Source: DASSBG01 sp035703755
GTDB taxonomy: Bacteria; Pseudomonadota; Gammaproteobacteria; Xanthomonadales; Rhodanobacteraceae
Reading direction: 5' to 3'
Length of the DNA stretch: 29,580 nt
Assembly: GCA_035703755.1 (NCBI GenBank)
Contig: DASSXP010000180.1
Span: 1-29,580 of the forward strand
The position numbers and the translations under genes were made by a program. This document shows positions 14,344-22,570 of this stretch, one piece after another. The notes beneath the pieces were generated by a model, which saw only the letters and a list, made by a program, of their open reading frames with translations, ran no database searches and was not told the origin of the DNA. Positions within the stretch are counted from its first letter, which is position 1. Each line of letters starts with the position of its first letter.

Positions 14344-15582
14344 TCACTGGCGGCGCTGCAACCAGGCCACCGCACCATGCCCGGCAAGCCGTCCACTGGC
14401 GCAGCAGGCGGTGAGCAGGTAGCCGCCCGTGGGCGCCTCCCAGTCCAGCATTTCACCGGCCACGAACACGCCCGGCCGAGTGCGCAGCATCAACGACTCG
14501 TCCACAGCTTCCAGCCGCACGCCGCCGGCGGTGCTGATCACCTCGGCCAATGGGCGCGCAGCGCGCAAACAGAGCGGCACCGCCTTGATGCGCGCGGCGA
14601 GCAGCGCGGGATTGGCCAGCACCGCCTTGTCCACGCCCTCGAATACCAGCGCACATTTGGCGGCATCGAGATGCGCGCGGCGACGCAGCCAGTCACCCAG
14701 ACTGTGCTTGCCACGCGGTGCGGCCAGACGGTCGGCCAGGGCAGCGTGCGACAGCGTGGGCAAGAGATCCAGCGTCAATGTCGCACTGCCCGCGCGGTTG
14801 ATCGCCTCGCGCAGCGCGGCGCCGATGGCATAAATCAGGCTGCCCTCGATGCCGTACTCGCTGAGCATGCATTCGCCCTGCCGCGACTGCGCGATGCCGT
14901 GGTGATCGCGCCAGTGTGCGACCACCGCTTTCAACGGCGCCCCGGCGAAGCGGGTGCGCAGATGCTCGCTCCAGTCGATATCGAAGCCACAATTGGCGCT
15001 TTGCAACGGCGCAACATCGACGCCGGCTGCGGCGAGCGGCGCCACCCAGGCGCCATCCGAGCCCAGCACCGGCCAGCTCGCGCCACCCAGGGCCAGCACG
15101 ACGGCATCGGCGGCCACGCAGCGCTTGCCATCGGGTGTGGCGAAGCGCAGCGCGCCATCATCCGCCCAATCCAGCCAGCGATGGCGCATGTGAAAGCGCA
15201 CGCCGTCACCGCGCAGGCGTTGCAGCCAACGGCGCAGCAGCGGCGCAGCTTTCATGTCAGCCGGGAACACCCGACCCGAGCTGCCCACAAAGGTTGCAAC
15301 GCCCAAGCCCTGCGCCCAGGCACGCAACGCGTCGGCATCGAAGGCGCCGAGCCAGCGCGCAACCGCCGCGCTGCGTTCACCGTAGCGCGTCACGAAACGC
15401 TCGAACGGCTCGCCGTGGGTGAGATTGAGCCCGCCTTTGCCGGCCAGAAGAAACTTTCGCCCCACCGAGCCCATGGCGTCGTAAAGGTCCACGGCAACAC
15501 CGGCGGCACGGGCAGTCTCGGCCGCCATCAAGCCAGCCGGACCACCGCCGATGATGGCCAGGCGCGTGTAGTCAGTCGTCAT
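14344..15582 (-). CDS. BaiN/HI0933-type FAD-dependent oxidoreductase
   Basis: A 412-residue flavoprotein with the FAD-binding Rossmann motif IIGGGPAGLMAAE (10-22), then GRKFLLAGKGGLNLTH (41-56), a hallmark of the HI0933/BaiN family. The C-terminus has FVAGEMLDWEAPTGGYLL, also typical. The details fit the TIGR03862 branch seen in proteobacteria. The substrate is unknown; BaiN itself reduces bile-acid intermediates, which should not be transferred to this protein. The start at 15582 (MTTDYTRLAI) is chosen because the conserved Rossmann strand begins there; the ribosome-binding site is poor, and the frame stays open to 15675. It marks the left border of a more AT-rich patch. Confidence 0.9.
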   Translation of the reverse strand: MTTDYTRLAIIGGGPAGLMAAETARAAGVAVDLYDAMGSVGRKFLLAGKGGLNLTHGEPFERFVTRYGERSAAVARWLGAFDADALRAWAQGLGVATFVGSSGRVFPADMKAAPLLRRWLQRLRGDGVRFHMRHRWLDWADDGALRFATPDGKRCVAADAVVLALGGASWPVLGSDGAWVAPLAAAGVDVAPLQSANCGFDIDWSEHLRTRFAGAPLKAVVAHWRDHHGIAQSRQGECMLSEYGIEGSLIYAIGAALREAINRAGSATLTLDLLPTLSHAALADRLAAPRGKHSLGDWLRRRAHLDAAKCALVFEGVDKAVLANPALLAARIKAVPLCLRAARPLAEVISTAGGVRLEAVDESLMLRTRPGVFVAGEMLDWEAPTGGYLLTACCASGRLAGHGAVAWLQRRQ

Positions 15583-15694
15583 GCGCGCATGATCGCATGC
15601 GTGGCTGGCGCGCTGCGGCGTTACGCGATGAACAACCATGAAGTTATTGGTTCGTGCCCGTATCCGTTCTGACAATCCGGCAACATGCTACCCG

Positions 15695-15902
15695 TCAGGG
15701 GCGGTCAGGGGAGTAGAGGCTGCCGCGCGCAGGTTTGAGGTCATACATGCTGCGACCGGCATGGCACAAGTCGTACACGCGCTGGTTATTGGCCTTGGAT
15801 GGACGGGTTTCGGCCTGCTGTTGCGCATTGGTGCAGGCCTGGTCAGGATCCATGGCGGCCGCTGTGTCATCCACGCGTCGGTAGACGGGACGCGTGGTTT
15901 GG
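15695..15902 (-). pseudogene. Possible detached C-terminus of the DUF4124 protein
   Basis: The frame shifted by one base relative to the DUF4124 gene stays open to a stop at 15695. From the overlap (about 15902) it encodes about 70 residues including TTRPVYRRVDDTAA, ACTNAQQQAE and NNQRVYDLCHAGRSMYD, which read like genuine protein rather than a shadow. Removing one base near the C-run and A-run at about 15895-15910 would join it to the gene. It could be a real mutation, a base-call error, or chance. Confidence 0.4.
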
Positions 15903-16610
15903 TTGGGCTGCCATCGAAACGTCGTTTGGCTGGAGCATGGCACCTGTCATGGTGTCATAAACTGGCGTGTGACCTTGGTCGAGGCCGCCTTTGATCAGAC
16001 GGCCTGTTTGTGGGTCAAAGGCGTCGTAGGTGGTGGTGATAGTCTCGCCGACCTTGACCCTAGATGTGCCGCAACTAGCCGCAAAGTACACCTCACCGTT
16101 GGACTTGGTGCAACGAAAGCCATGGACCTTGCCGCACTGGTAGGCGCTGCTGCCAATCCCGCAGGAGGGGTCACGCGTTGTGTCTTGCAGCAACCCCGTG
16201 CCAGCGTAAGCAGTTCCCGGTTGCTGCCCAATTGGTTGATGCGCCCAATCGGGTGCGTTGTGGGCGCGGGTATAGGCCAAGTCGAGGATGTACCACGAGC
16301 TCATGCCTGGCCTGGAGAGCTCCGCGATGGCGGTTTTCAGTAATTGCTGGTTGCTTCCATAGGCAATGTCAGGATGGCGCTTGAGCAAGGCATCCACGGC
16401 GCGTTGTGAGGAGGCGGCGGATTCTTTCGTGTTGGGTTCGCGCACTTGATAGCGGTCATGGCGAAGCTGGGCCGATGGCGTGCTGCACGGAGTGTTCTGG
16501 AAGATGGGTACACCATCGGCGCCCTTGCATTTGTAGACATCACCCGCATTGGCGGAAAACACGGCAGTTACACCGATCACTGCAAGGAGCACCCGCGCAA
16601 TCATGGTCAT
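15867..16610 (-). CDS. Secreted DUF4124-domain protein, C-terminus possibly frameshifted
   Basis: A 247-residue exported protein. The signal peptide (about 1-22, ending SANA-G) is followed by a DUF4124 domain (about 24-45, DVYKCKGADGVPIFQNTPC), found in many proteobacterial periplasmic proteins of unknown role. Residues 78-116 (RHPD...AIAEL...LDLAYTRA) resemble the C-terminus of the HNH-motif protein encoded just upstream (16698-17900). Several Cys residues (150-180) could form disulfides. AAGGA precedes the start at 16610. The last residues may be out of frame: a neighbouring frame (to 15695) continues with plausible protein sequence. It lies 87 bp after the HNH gene, probably as a two-gene unit. 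The function is unknown. Confidence 0.75.
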   Translation of the reverse strand: MTMIARVLLAVIGVTAVFSANAGDVYKCKGADGVPIFQNTPCSTPSAQLRHDRYQVREPNTKESAASSQRAVDALLKRHPDIAYGSNQQLLKTAIAELSRPGMSSWYILDLAYTRAHNAPDWAHQPIGQQPGTAYAGTGLLQDTTRDPSCGIGSSAYQCGKVHGFRCTKSNGEVYFAASCGTSRVKVGETITTTYDAFDPQTGRLIKGGLDQGHTPVYDTMTGAMLQPNDVSMAAQPNHASRLPTRG

Positions 16611-16697
16611 GTTGGCATCCTTCGAAGCAGATGGGGCGAACTTCGGTAACTAGACCATACTTCCTTGCTGCATCGGGCGAAAGTATCACCCGTCGCT

Positions 16698-17900
16698 TCA
16701 AGGCGTGTAGGCAGGCCAGCCGGCTTGTTTGGCTGCGCGTGCGTAGGCGCGAGCCAAGACGTGTTCCGCATCCAATGTATGGCCTGTTTCCAAATCTATG
16801 GCGTAGATGGCAGATTGCATGGCTTGCCGACGAACAGGGGACTCAAGAAAACGAGCGTGGCGTGACTCCCACGGGATCACGGCCAGCTTCCACATATCCA
16901 AGCGTGTTCGTGCGGTTGGCAAGGAAGAAGCGGCGGATGGTTGGACAGCGCGTGCACGCGGAGGCTCCGCAATGGTCGACTGGGGTGCAGGTGGATCTAG
17001 CTCTGGATCTGGCGTGTCCGCTGCTCGAATGCCGGAAAGTGCAAGCCAGAACATCACGACAATGAAGGCGGCTGCAGCAGCCAATGGAAGCCATGGCGTT
17101 TTGGTGGCATGACTTGGTGGGGTTGGTGCAAGAATGGGGTCTTCCGGCTGCGACGGCGCGTATGCGGCAGTCAATGCCGATGGTGGTGAGGCGGACACCA
17201 ACACGGGTGCTAGTGCGATTGCCGTTACTGATGTTTGAGTAGTGGGTATTGGCTTGGTGGAAGGCACTGGCAACTTCGGCGGCGCCGGTTGTGATGCCGT
17301 CACTGTCGACCGGGTATCGGGCGGAGCGGGTTGTGGCCTTTCCGGGTTGTTACCGATCACGATTCCGGGATGTTGTTGTTGGTGGTGAGCGACACACAGG
17401 ATGACCAGATTGCGATCATTGTTGGTGCCGCTGTGGCTGCGGTGCACGATGTGATGCGCGTGCAGGATCGCGCCCTCCTTCTCCCGCGCCCCGCACAGAG
17501 TGCAGGCGAACCCGGATTGGCTCTTGAGTCGGAAGCGTTTGAGGCTCCAATTGGGAGGGTAATTCAAGATTTGCCGTCGCCGGCACACTAGACCGGCGCG
17601 GTAGGCGCGGATGATCTTCAGCGCGTGGGAACCCCTCACGTATATCGAATCTCGCAGACTTTCCAGCAAAATGGCATTCTGGTTCCGCGCAATCCATCCA
17701 GACGCCCAAGCGCCAGCATCAGGGCGACTATGGTAGACGCTCTCTCGGAACTCTTTTCGCCACTGATGCAAAGCGTCAATCGGCGATAGGTGTGTGCTGT
17801 TCAGGCTGGTGACGCAATACCGGCAAATGGTTAGACGACCAGTACGGAAACGAATGTCGCCGATGCGGCGGTTTTGCATACAGATTCGGCATGTCGGCAT
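16698..17900 (-). CDS. Membrane-anchored HNH-motif protein with N-terminal zinc finger
   Basis: A 400-residue protein I cannot assign to a named family. The N-terminus has two Cys pairs (C4/C7 and C26/C29), likely a small zinc ribbon. Residues 133-172 form an HNH-nuclease-like site: CTLC (133-136), HAHHIV (147-152), N164, and C169-x-x-H172. A long Pro/Ala/Thr-rich linker (183-268) leads to one membrane helix (about 270-290), another Pro-rich stretch, and a C-terminal motif (347-388) similar to the neighbouring DUF4124 protein. Positive residues before and acidic residues after the helix suggest N-terminus inside, C-terminus in the periplasm. The start at 17900 has AGGAAA upstream; the frame is open further to 18239 but that part overlaps nfuA. 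Base composition is more AT-rich than the flanks, suggesting transfer. Confidence 0.8.
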   Translation of the reverse strand: MPTCRICMQNRRIGDIRFRTGRLTICRYCVTSLNSTHLSPIDALHQWRKEFRESVYHSRPDAGAWASGWIARNQNAILLESLRDSIYVRGSHALKIIRAYRAGLVCRRRQILNYPPNWSLKRFRLKSQSGFACTLCGAREKEGAILHAHHIVHRSHSGTNNDRNLVILCVAHHQQQHPGIVIGNNPERPQPAPPDTRSTVTASQPAPPKLPVPSTKPIPTTQTSVTAIALAPVLVSASPPSALTAAYAPSQPEDPILAPTPPSHATKTPWLPLAAAAAFIVVMFWLALSGIRAADTPDPELDPPAPQSTIAEPPRARAVQPSAASSLPTARTRLDMWKLAVIPWESRHARFLESPVRRQAMQSAIYAIDLETGHTLDAEHVLARAYARAAKQAGWPAYTP

Positions 17901-17988
17901 AACTCGTTTCCTGCTGACTTGGCAATATGTTGCGCAACCGCACGGCCAACCTTCCCTCAAGCCTTGCGGCTCTCTCCATCCACGTCGC

Positions 17989-17994
17989 AGTATA
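17989..17994 (-). promoter_or_regulatory. Candidate -10 box of the HNH gene
   Basis: TATACT on the minus strand, about 88 bases before the HNH start codon, in the 233-bp gap after nfuA. No convincing -35 element lies at normal spacing, so this is weak. Confidence 0.3.
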
Positions 17995-18133
17995 TGTGCC
18001 CATAACCGCCAGCCCCTCCAAGGCTGGCTCCAATCTTGGTCCACGTTTCTCGCCGAAGAGCCCAATTCTGTCGGGAGGTGCGTCCAAGAGTGCTGCGGCA
18101 TGCGACCCGCCAGCTGCACGCAGGTCAGCGGGG

Positions 18134-18742
18134 TCAGCCGATGGCCGAGGCGCCGTCGCGCTTGCGGTAGTAGGGGTTCTCGCCCTTGGCGTGCTCGGTG
18201 GAGTCGCGCACGCCGGCAATTTCCGGCACCCGCAGACACAGGGTCTTCTCGACGCCTTGCTTCAAGGTCACGTCGACCATGCCGCAGCCGTGACAGCCGC
18301 CACCAAAGCGCAAAACGGCGATGCCATCGGCATCCACCTCAAGCAGTTCCACGTGACCGTGATGGGCCGCCAGTTGCGGGTTGATCTCGCTGGCGATGAC
18401 GTAGCGCACGCGGGCCAGCACGCCGGCATCGGCCGCGGGCAACTCGCCGCGTATCCTGGGCGCGACGATATTGAGCTGGCCGCCCGCGCGTTGCTGCTCG
18501 TAGTCGATGCGGGCATCGAGCAGCCAGTCAGCACTGTCGGCGACGACGTACAGCACGAAACCCTCGCAGTCCACGCGGTGTTCCGTCCCGGTCAGATCCT
18601 CTGTTTCGCAAAACTCCAGCTCGCAGTTGGCGGCCGGCGTGCCGGCATCGATGACCTGGATGCGAATGCCGGCGCCATCGACGCCCTGCTGGGCCAGCAT
18701 GCGGCGGAAATGTTGCTGCGCGGCGGCGGTAATCTGGATCAT
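18134..18742 (-). CDS. nfuA: Fe-S biogenesis protein NfuA
   Basis: A carrier that receives 4Fe-4S clusters and passes them to target enzymes, important under oxidative stress or iron limitation. At 202 residues it is close to the E. coli protein (191). The N-terminal half (about 1-95) is the degenerate A-type (HesB-like) domain without its cluster Cys pattern. The C-terminal Nfu domain carries C150-x-x-C153 in GGGCHGCGMVD, the cluster-binding pair at the dimer interface. It ends AKGENPYYR, as is usual for the family. The ATG at 18742 matches the conserved MIQIT start though the ribosome-binding site is poor. It follows nlpD by 65 bp on the same strand. Confidence 0.96.
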   Translation of the reverse strand: MIQITAAAQQHFRRMLAQQGVDGAGIRIQVIDAGTPAANCELEFCETEDLTGTEHRVDCEGFVLYVVADSADWLLDARIDYEQQRAGGQLNIVAPRIRGELPAADAGVLARVRYVIASEINPQLAAHHGHVELLEVDADGIAVLRFGGGCHGCGMVDVTLKQGVEKTLCLRVPEIAGVRDSTEHAKGENPYYRKRDGASAIG

Positions 18743-18807
18743 GGCGGCAAAGAGAACTGAAACGGTACGGATTCTAGCATGACGCCACCGGAACCCGCAG
18801 CGGCCCG

Positions 18808-19764
18808 TTAGCGCGTGGGCAAGAAGCCCAACGGATCGATCGGCTTGCCCTGCTTGCGGATCTCGAAATGCAATTCGGTGCGCGGCGCGCCGGTGGAACC
18901 CATTTCGGCGATCGATTGGCCCGCCTTGACCCGCGCGCCTTCGTTGACGAACCGTTTGCGGTTGTGGCCGTAGGCAGACAGATAAATATCCGAATGCTTG
19001 ATGATGACCAGCTCGCCGTAGCCAACCAGGCCATTGCCGCTGTAAACCACCACGCCATCGGCGGCGGCCCGCACCGGCGCACCGGCACGCCCCCCGATAT
19101 CGATGCCTTGGCGGGTCGGATCGGCCGCGACATAGCCTTGCAATACGCGGCCGTCGGCCGGCCATTGCCAGCGGATGCCATCGACCAGACGGGTCGGACC
19201 CGAGACCGTTGTCACCGGACTGGCAGTTGCTGTTGCGGGCGGCTCCACGGCCGCTGGCGGGCTGGCGACAGGGTGTTCGGTCGGCGTCTTCGCCGTCGCT
19301 TGCCCGTTGCTCGCCGCCACCACCGGCGCGGGCGTCGTGGCGGGCGCGGGATGCGGTGCGAGCGGCGCGGTGGCGGGCGATTCCACGGCCTCGAACACCG
19401 GCGCTGCGGCCACGGTGGCGGGCGCGCGGTAGCCGCTCGGCTGGCGCAGTTGCAACGTCACGCCGGGATAAATCGTGTACGGCGGCTTGATACCGTTCCA
19501 GGCCGCCAGCTCGCGCCAGTCGAGCTGGTTGCGGAAGGCGATTGCGTAGAGGCTGTCGCCGGCCTTGACCACGTAGGCATCCGGCGGCGTCGCAGGCGTT
19601 GCCGCTGGCGACGACACGGCAGCGCGGGTGCCGACCACATGCGAAAGGTCGTGCACCGGCGCCGGCGGGTTCTGTGCGCAGGCGGCCAGCCATGCCGCCA
19701 TGCACACGTACAAAAGGCCGCGCCAAGCGCGAAAAGCGGCGCGGTTGTGCCAGCGCCCGTTCAA
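18808..19764 (-). CDS. nlpD: NlpD-type LysM/LytM lipoprotein (degenerate peptidase)
   Basis: An outer-envelope lipoprotein of about 318 residues that, by family, activates AmiC-type amidases to split septal peptidoglycan. Order: short hydrophobic leader with lipobox LAAC (Cys29), LysM domain (about 64-106, VVKAGDSLYAIA), Pro/Ala/Thr-rich linker, LytM domain (about 218-315, GIDIGGRAGAPV to LHFEIRKQGKPIDPLGFLP). The zinc site of M23 peptidases is incomplete: the first His of HxGxD is Arg and the first His of HxH is Glu, as in non-catalytic NlpD. The start is uncertain: TTG 19764 overlapping the yqaA stop is chosen; GTG 19770 is possible. ATG 19701 would leave too short a signal peptide. Confidence 0.9.
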   Translation of the reverse strand: MNGRWHNRAAFRAWRGLLYVCMAAWLAACAQNPPAPVHDLSHVVGTRAAVSSPAATPATPPDAYVVKAGDSLYAIAFRNQLDWRELAAWNGIKPPYTIYPGVTLQLRQPSGYRAPATVAAAPVFEAVESPATAPLAPHPAPATTPAPVVAASNGQATAKTPTEHPVASPPAAVEPPATATASPVTTVSGPTRLVDGIRWQWPADGRVLQGYVAADPTRQGIDIGGRAGAPVRAAADGVVVYSGNGLVGYGELVIIKHSDIYLSAYGHNRKRFVNEGARVKAGQSIAEMGSTGAPRTELHFEIRKQGKPIDPLGFLPTR

Positions 19765-20363
19765 TGCCACCACCACCAAAGCAGCGCCAGCGCCAGAATG
19801 ACGAGGACCGCCCAGCCGATCCATTCGATGTATTTGTGCAGCGCGGCTTCCGCGCGCGCGCCACCCAGACGGATGGCGCCGCACAAGAGATACACGCGCT
19901 TGCCGCGACCAACGGTCATGCAGGCCAGAAACGGCAACAGCGGAATACCGACGATGCCCGCGGCCCAGGTGACGAATTTCATCGGGATCACCGGTTGCAG
20001 CGCAGCCAGTGTCAAGGCGCCCAGCATCGCCAACCAATGCGCGTTCATGTCGTTGCGCAAGGTGTCAGTCCAGCTGACGATCACCTCCTGCATGTGCTGA
20101 CTCAGCAGCGGCCGCAAACTCTCCCAGGCGTAGTGCCCCAAGGCGTAACCGACCAGCGAGCCCAGCAGGGAGAAGACCAGGCTGAAAGTCGCCAGCTTCC
20201 ACCAGCGTTTCGGCTCGGCCAGGGTCATCGGTGCCAGCATCACTTCGGGCGGAATCGGGAAGATGAACGCCTCGATGAAGCTGAGCCCGCCGAGATAGGA
20301 CCAGGCGCGCGGATGCGTAGCCCAGGCCAGCGCCCGCTCATACAACGGCTTGAACAGGCCCAT
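19761..20363 (-). CDS. yqaA: YqaA-type DedA/VTT-family membrane protein
   Basis: A 200-residue inner-membrane protein of the SNARE-associated/VTT (DedA-like) superfamily. LSFIEAFIFPIPPEVMLAP (27-45) carries the family's re-entrant-loop Pro motif, and PVIPMKFVTWAAGIVGIP (about 124-141) the second one. Flanking hydrophobic helices cover most of the chain, and the C-terminus ends in a helix with WWWWH. Relatives are implicated in lipid or undecaprenyl phosphate flipping, but YqaA itself is not characterised. It begins 25 bp after pcm, and its stop overlaps the nlpD start. This order, surE-pcm-yqaA-nlpD, is conserved in several gammaproteobacteria. Confidence 0.88.
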   Translation of the reverse strand: MGLFKPLYERALAWATHPRAWSYLGGLSFIEAFIFPIPPEVMLAPMTLAEPKRWWKLATFSLVFSLLGSLVGYALGHYAWESLRPLLSQHMQEVIVSWTDTLRNDMNAHWLAMLGALTLAALQPVIPMKFVTWAAGIVGIPLLPFLACMTVGRGKRVYLLCGAIRLGGARAEAALHKYIEWIGWAVLVILALALLWWWWH

Positions 20364-20388
20364 CAGCACGCGCCCTGCGGTAACCGGC

Positions 20389-21063
20389 TCATCGCACACC
20401 ACCCAGCAGCGGCACGAAACTGACCTCGCCCAACTCCTCGCGCTCGATCTCCCCACCCCGCTTGCGCAGACGCAGCAGTGTTTGCGCACCCGCCGGGCCA
20501 ACCGGCGCCACCAGCACGCCACCATCGGCCAGCTGATCGAGCAAACCGGGCGGCACGCCTTCCCCGGCCGCGGTCAGGATGATGGCATCGAACGGCGCCT
20601 CGTCCGGCCAGCCAAGGTGGCCGTCGTCGTAACGTGAGCGGATGTTGTCGAGGCCGAGCTTGCGAAAGCGCCGGCGTGCCTCACGCAGCAAGGCGTCGAT
20701 GCGCTCGACGGTGTACACCTGCGTCACCAGTTGCGACAACACGGAGGCTTGATAGCCCGATCCGGTGCCGATTTCCAGCACCCGCGCCGGGCGCGCGGAT
20801 TCCAGCAGCGCCGCGCTCATGCGCGCCACCACCCACGGCTGCGAAATGGTCTGACCGTGGCCGATGGGCAGTGCCATGTCCTCGTAGGCACGCGAGGCCA
20901 GCGCTTCGTCGACGTACAGATGGCGCGGCAAGGTGCGGATCACATCCAGCACTTCGGTATTGTCGATACCCGCATCGCGCAGCCGCGCCACCAGGCGGTC
21001 GCGCGCGCGCTGCGATGTCATGCCAAGGCCGGAGCCTTCCTGCCACGCACCTGCCACCGGCAT
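20389..21063 (-). CDS. pcm: Protein-L-isoaspartate O-methyltransferase
   Basis: Methylates L-isoaspartyl residues in aged proteins using S-adenosylmethionine so that they can revert to Asp. The motif VLEIGTGSGYQ binds the cofactor; LPIGHGQTISQPWVVARM is the conserved substrate-side motif, with FDAIILTAA and GGVLVAPVG downstream. The ATG at 21063 overlaps the surE stop (ATGA), giving 224 residues; a second ATG at 21021 aligns better with the E. coli start (208 residues), so the first 14 residues may be an extension. Confidence 0.97.
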   Translation of the reverse strand: MPVAGAWQEGSGLGMTSQRARDRLVARLRDAGIDNTEVLDVIRTLPRHLYVDEALASRAYEDMALPIGHGQTISQPWVVARMSAALLESARPARVLEIGTGSGYQASVLSQLVTQVYTVERIDALLREARRRFRKLGLDNIRSRYDDGHLGWPDEAPFDAIILTAAGEGVPPGLLDQLADGGVLVAPVGPAGAQTLLRLRKRGGEIEREELGEVSFVPLLGGVR

Positions 21064-21848
21064 CACGCCAGCGGCTCCGTCGAAGCGGCGGCCGCATCGA
21101 GCCCGGTCACCCATTGGCTGATCTTGTCCAGCGCCTGATAGCGCGTCAGGTCCACCAGAATCGGCGTCACCGAGACAAAGCCGCGACGCACGGCGCTGAA
21201 ATCGGTACCGGGGCCATCGTCCTCGACTTCACCCGCCGGGCCGATCCACCACATCTGGCGACCGCGCGGATCGGTCTGCCGGATGCACGGCGCGGAGCGA
21301 TGGCGCTTGCCGAGCCGGGTCACCTCGAAACCGCGGATTTGCGACCACGGCAGATCCGGCACATTGACATTGAGGATGGTGTCGGCCGGCAACGGATCGA
21401 CCACGAGTCGCCGCATCAAGGCCAGCACGGCGGTCGCGGCCGAATCGTAGTGGTCACAACGACCTTCCTGCGACACCAGCGACACCGCGATCGCCGGCAA
21501 GCCGAGAAAGCGGCCTTCCATCGCCGCCGACACGGTGCCCGAATAAATCACGTCATCGCCCAGATTGGCCGAATTGTTGATGCCGGAAACAACGATGTCG
21601 GGTTCGCTATCCAGAAGCCCGGCCAAGGCCAGATGCACGCAATCGGTCGGCGTGCCGGCCACGCGGTAATGCCCGTTGTCGAGTCGCTGCACGCGCAACG
21701 GCAGGTCGAGGGTCAGTGAATTGCTGGCCCCGGAACGATCGCGGTCAGGCGCCACCACGACCACCTCGCCCACCGCCGCCAACCGCTCGGAAAGTACGCG
21801 GATGCCGGGAGCCTCCACACCATCATCGTTGCTGACCAGTACCCGCAT
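21063..21848 (-). CDS. surE: 5'/3'-nucleotidase SurE
   Basis: A metal-dependent phosphatase that acts on nucleoside monophosphates and is linked to stationary-phase survival. At 261 residues it has the family length (about 250). The N-terminal LVSNDDGVEAPGI holds D8 and D9, which bind the metal; PDRDRSGASNSLT supplies the conserved Ser/Asn, and VVSGINNSANLGDDVIYSGTV the second metal-binding Asn motif. AGGGG precedes the ATG. It heads the surE-pcm-yqaA-nlpD run and is divergent from the Smr gene, with 149 bp between starts. Confidence 0.97.
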   Translation of the reverse strand: MRVLVSNDDGVEAPGIRVLSERLAAVGEVVVVAPDRDRSGASNSLTLDLPLRVQRLDNGHYRVAGTPTDCVHLALAGLLDSEPDIVVSGINNSANLGDDVIYSGTVSAAMEGRFLGLPAIAVSLVSQEGRCDHYDSAATAVLALMRRLVVDPLPADTILNVNVPDLPWSQIRGFEVTRLGKRHRSAPCIRQTDPRGRQMWWIGPAGEVEDDGPGTDFSAVRRGFVSVTPILVDLTRYQALDKISQWVTGLDAAAASTEPLA

Positions 21849-21997
21849 GACCCCTGCCAATTCGTGCCGTCGCCGCGCCGATCGCGCTGTGCAATCCGGG
21901 GATTCTAGCCGATCCGGCGCATGCCCCGCAGCGACCTCGGCGCTGGTTTCACTGCCGTGGATGTGGAAAATTGCCCGCCGTTCGCTACCCTGCACCA

Positions 21998-22552
21998 ATG
22001 GCCCGACGCAAGACCAGCAAAAGCCCGCCACCCAGCCGCGAGGAGGTGGCGCTGTTCCACGACGCCATCGGCACGGTGCGTCGACTGCCTGCCCAGGATG
22101 CACCGCCGCGTCGACCGCCGCCGCCGCCGAGAGCACGCTTGTTCGAGGCCGACGAGGCGCGCGTTGCCGGCGAGTTGCTGGACGGTTTTGACCCAACCGT
22201 GATGGAAACCGGTGCCGAACTCGCCTACCTCAAGGCCGGCCACTCGCCGCACTTGCTGAAGCGGCTCAAGCGCGGCCACTACAGCGTGGCCGATGAACTC
22301 GATCTGCACCACATGAATGCCGTCGCCGCCCGGCTTGCCATCGCGCAATTCCTTGCCGAGGCGCACCGTCACGACCATGCCTGCGTACGCATCGTGCACG
22401 GCAAGGGCTGGCGCTCCGGCCCCGGCGGACCGGTCCTGAAGGGCTTGACCGATCATCTGCTGCGGCGGCGCAAGGACGTGCTGGCCTTCGCCTCCGCGCT
22501 GCCAACCCAAGGCGGTACTGGCGCGGTGCTGGTGCTGCTCGACACCCGTTGA
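21998..22552 (+). CDS. Smr-domain protein
   Basis: A 184-residue protein with an N-terminal basic, Pro-rich segment (1-46) and a C-terminal Smr domain (about 98-184). DELDLHHMNAVAARLAIAQFL is the DLHG-type motif with the second His in place of Gly, and RIVHGKGWRSGPGGPVLK the conserved HGKG motif. The architecture matches the proteobacterial SmrA/SmrB group; E. coli SmrB is an endonuclease that cuts mRNA at collided ribosomes. The DLHH and HGKG residues that would support nuclease activity are intact. It is convergent with the lipoprotein gene, with 18 bp between them. Confidence 0.88.
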   Translation: MARRKTSKSPPPSREEVALFHDAIGTVRRLPAQDAPPRRPPPPPRARLFEADEARVAGELLDGFDPTVMETGAELAYLKAGHSPHLLKRLKRGHYSVADELDLHHMNAVAARLAIAQFLAEAHRHDHACVRIVHGKGWRSGPGGPVLKGLTDHLLRRRKDVLAFASALPTQGGTGAVLVLLDTR

Positions 22553-22570
22553 GCACCCGCGACGTGGGCC

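Noticed and set aside
17901..18239. N-terminal extension of the HNH protein frame
   Set aside because: It overlaps nfuA, has shadow-like composition, and a good ribosome-binding site precedes the internal ATG at 17900.
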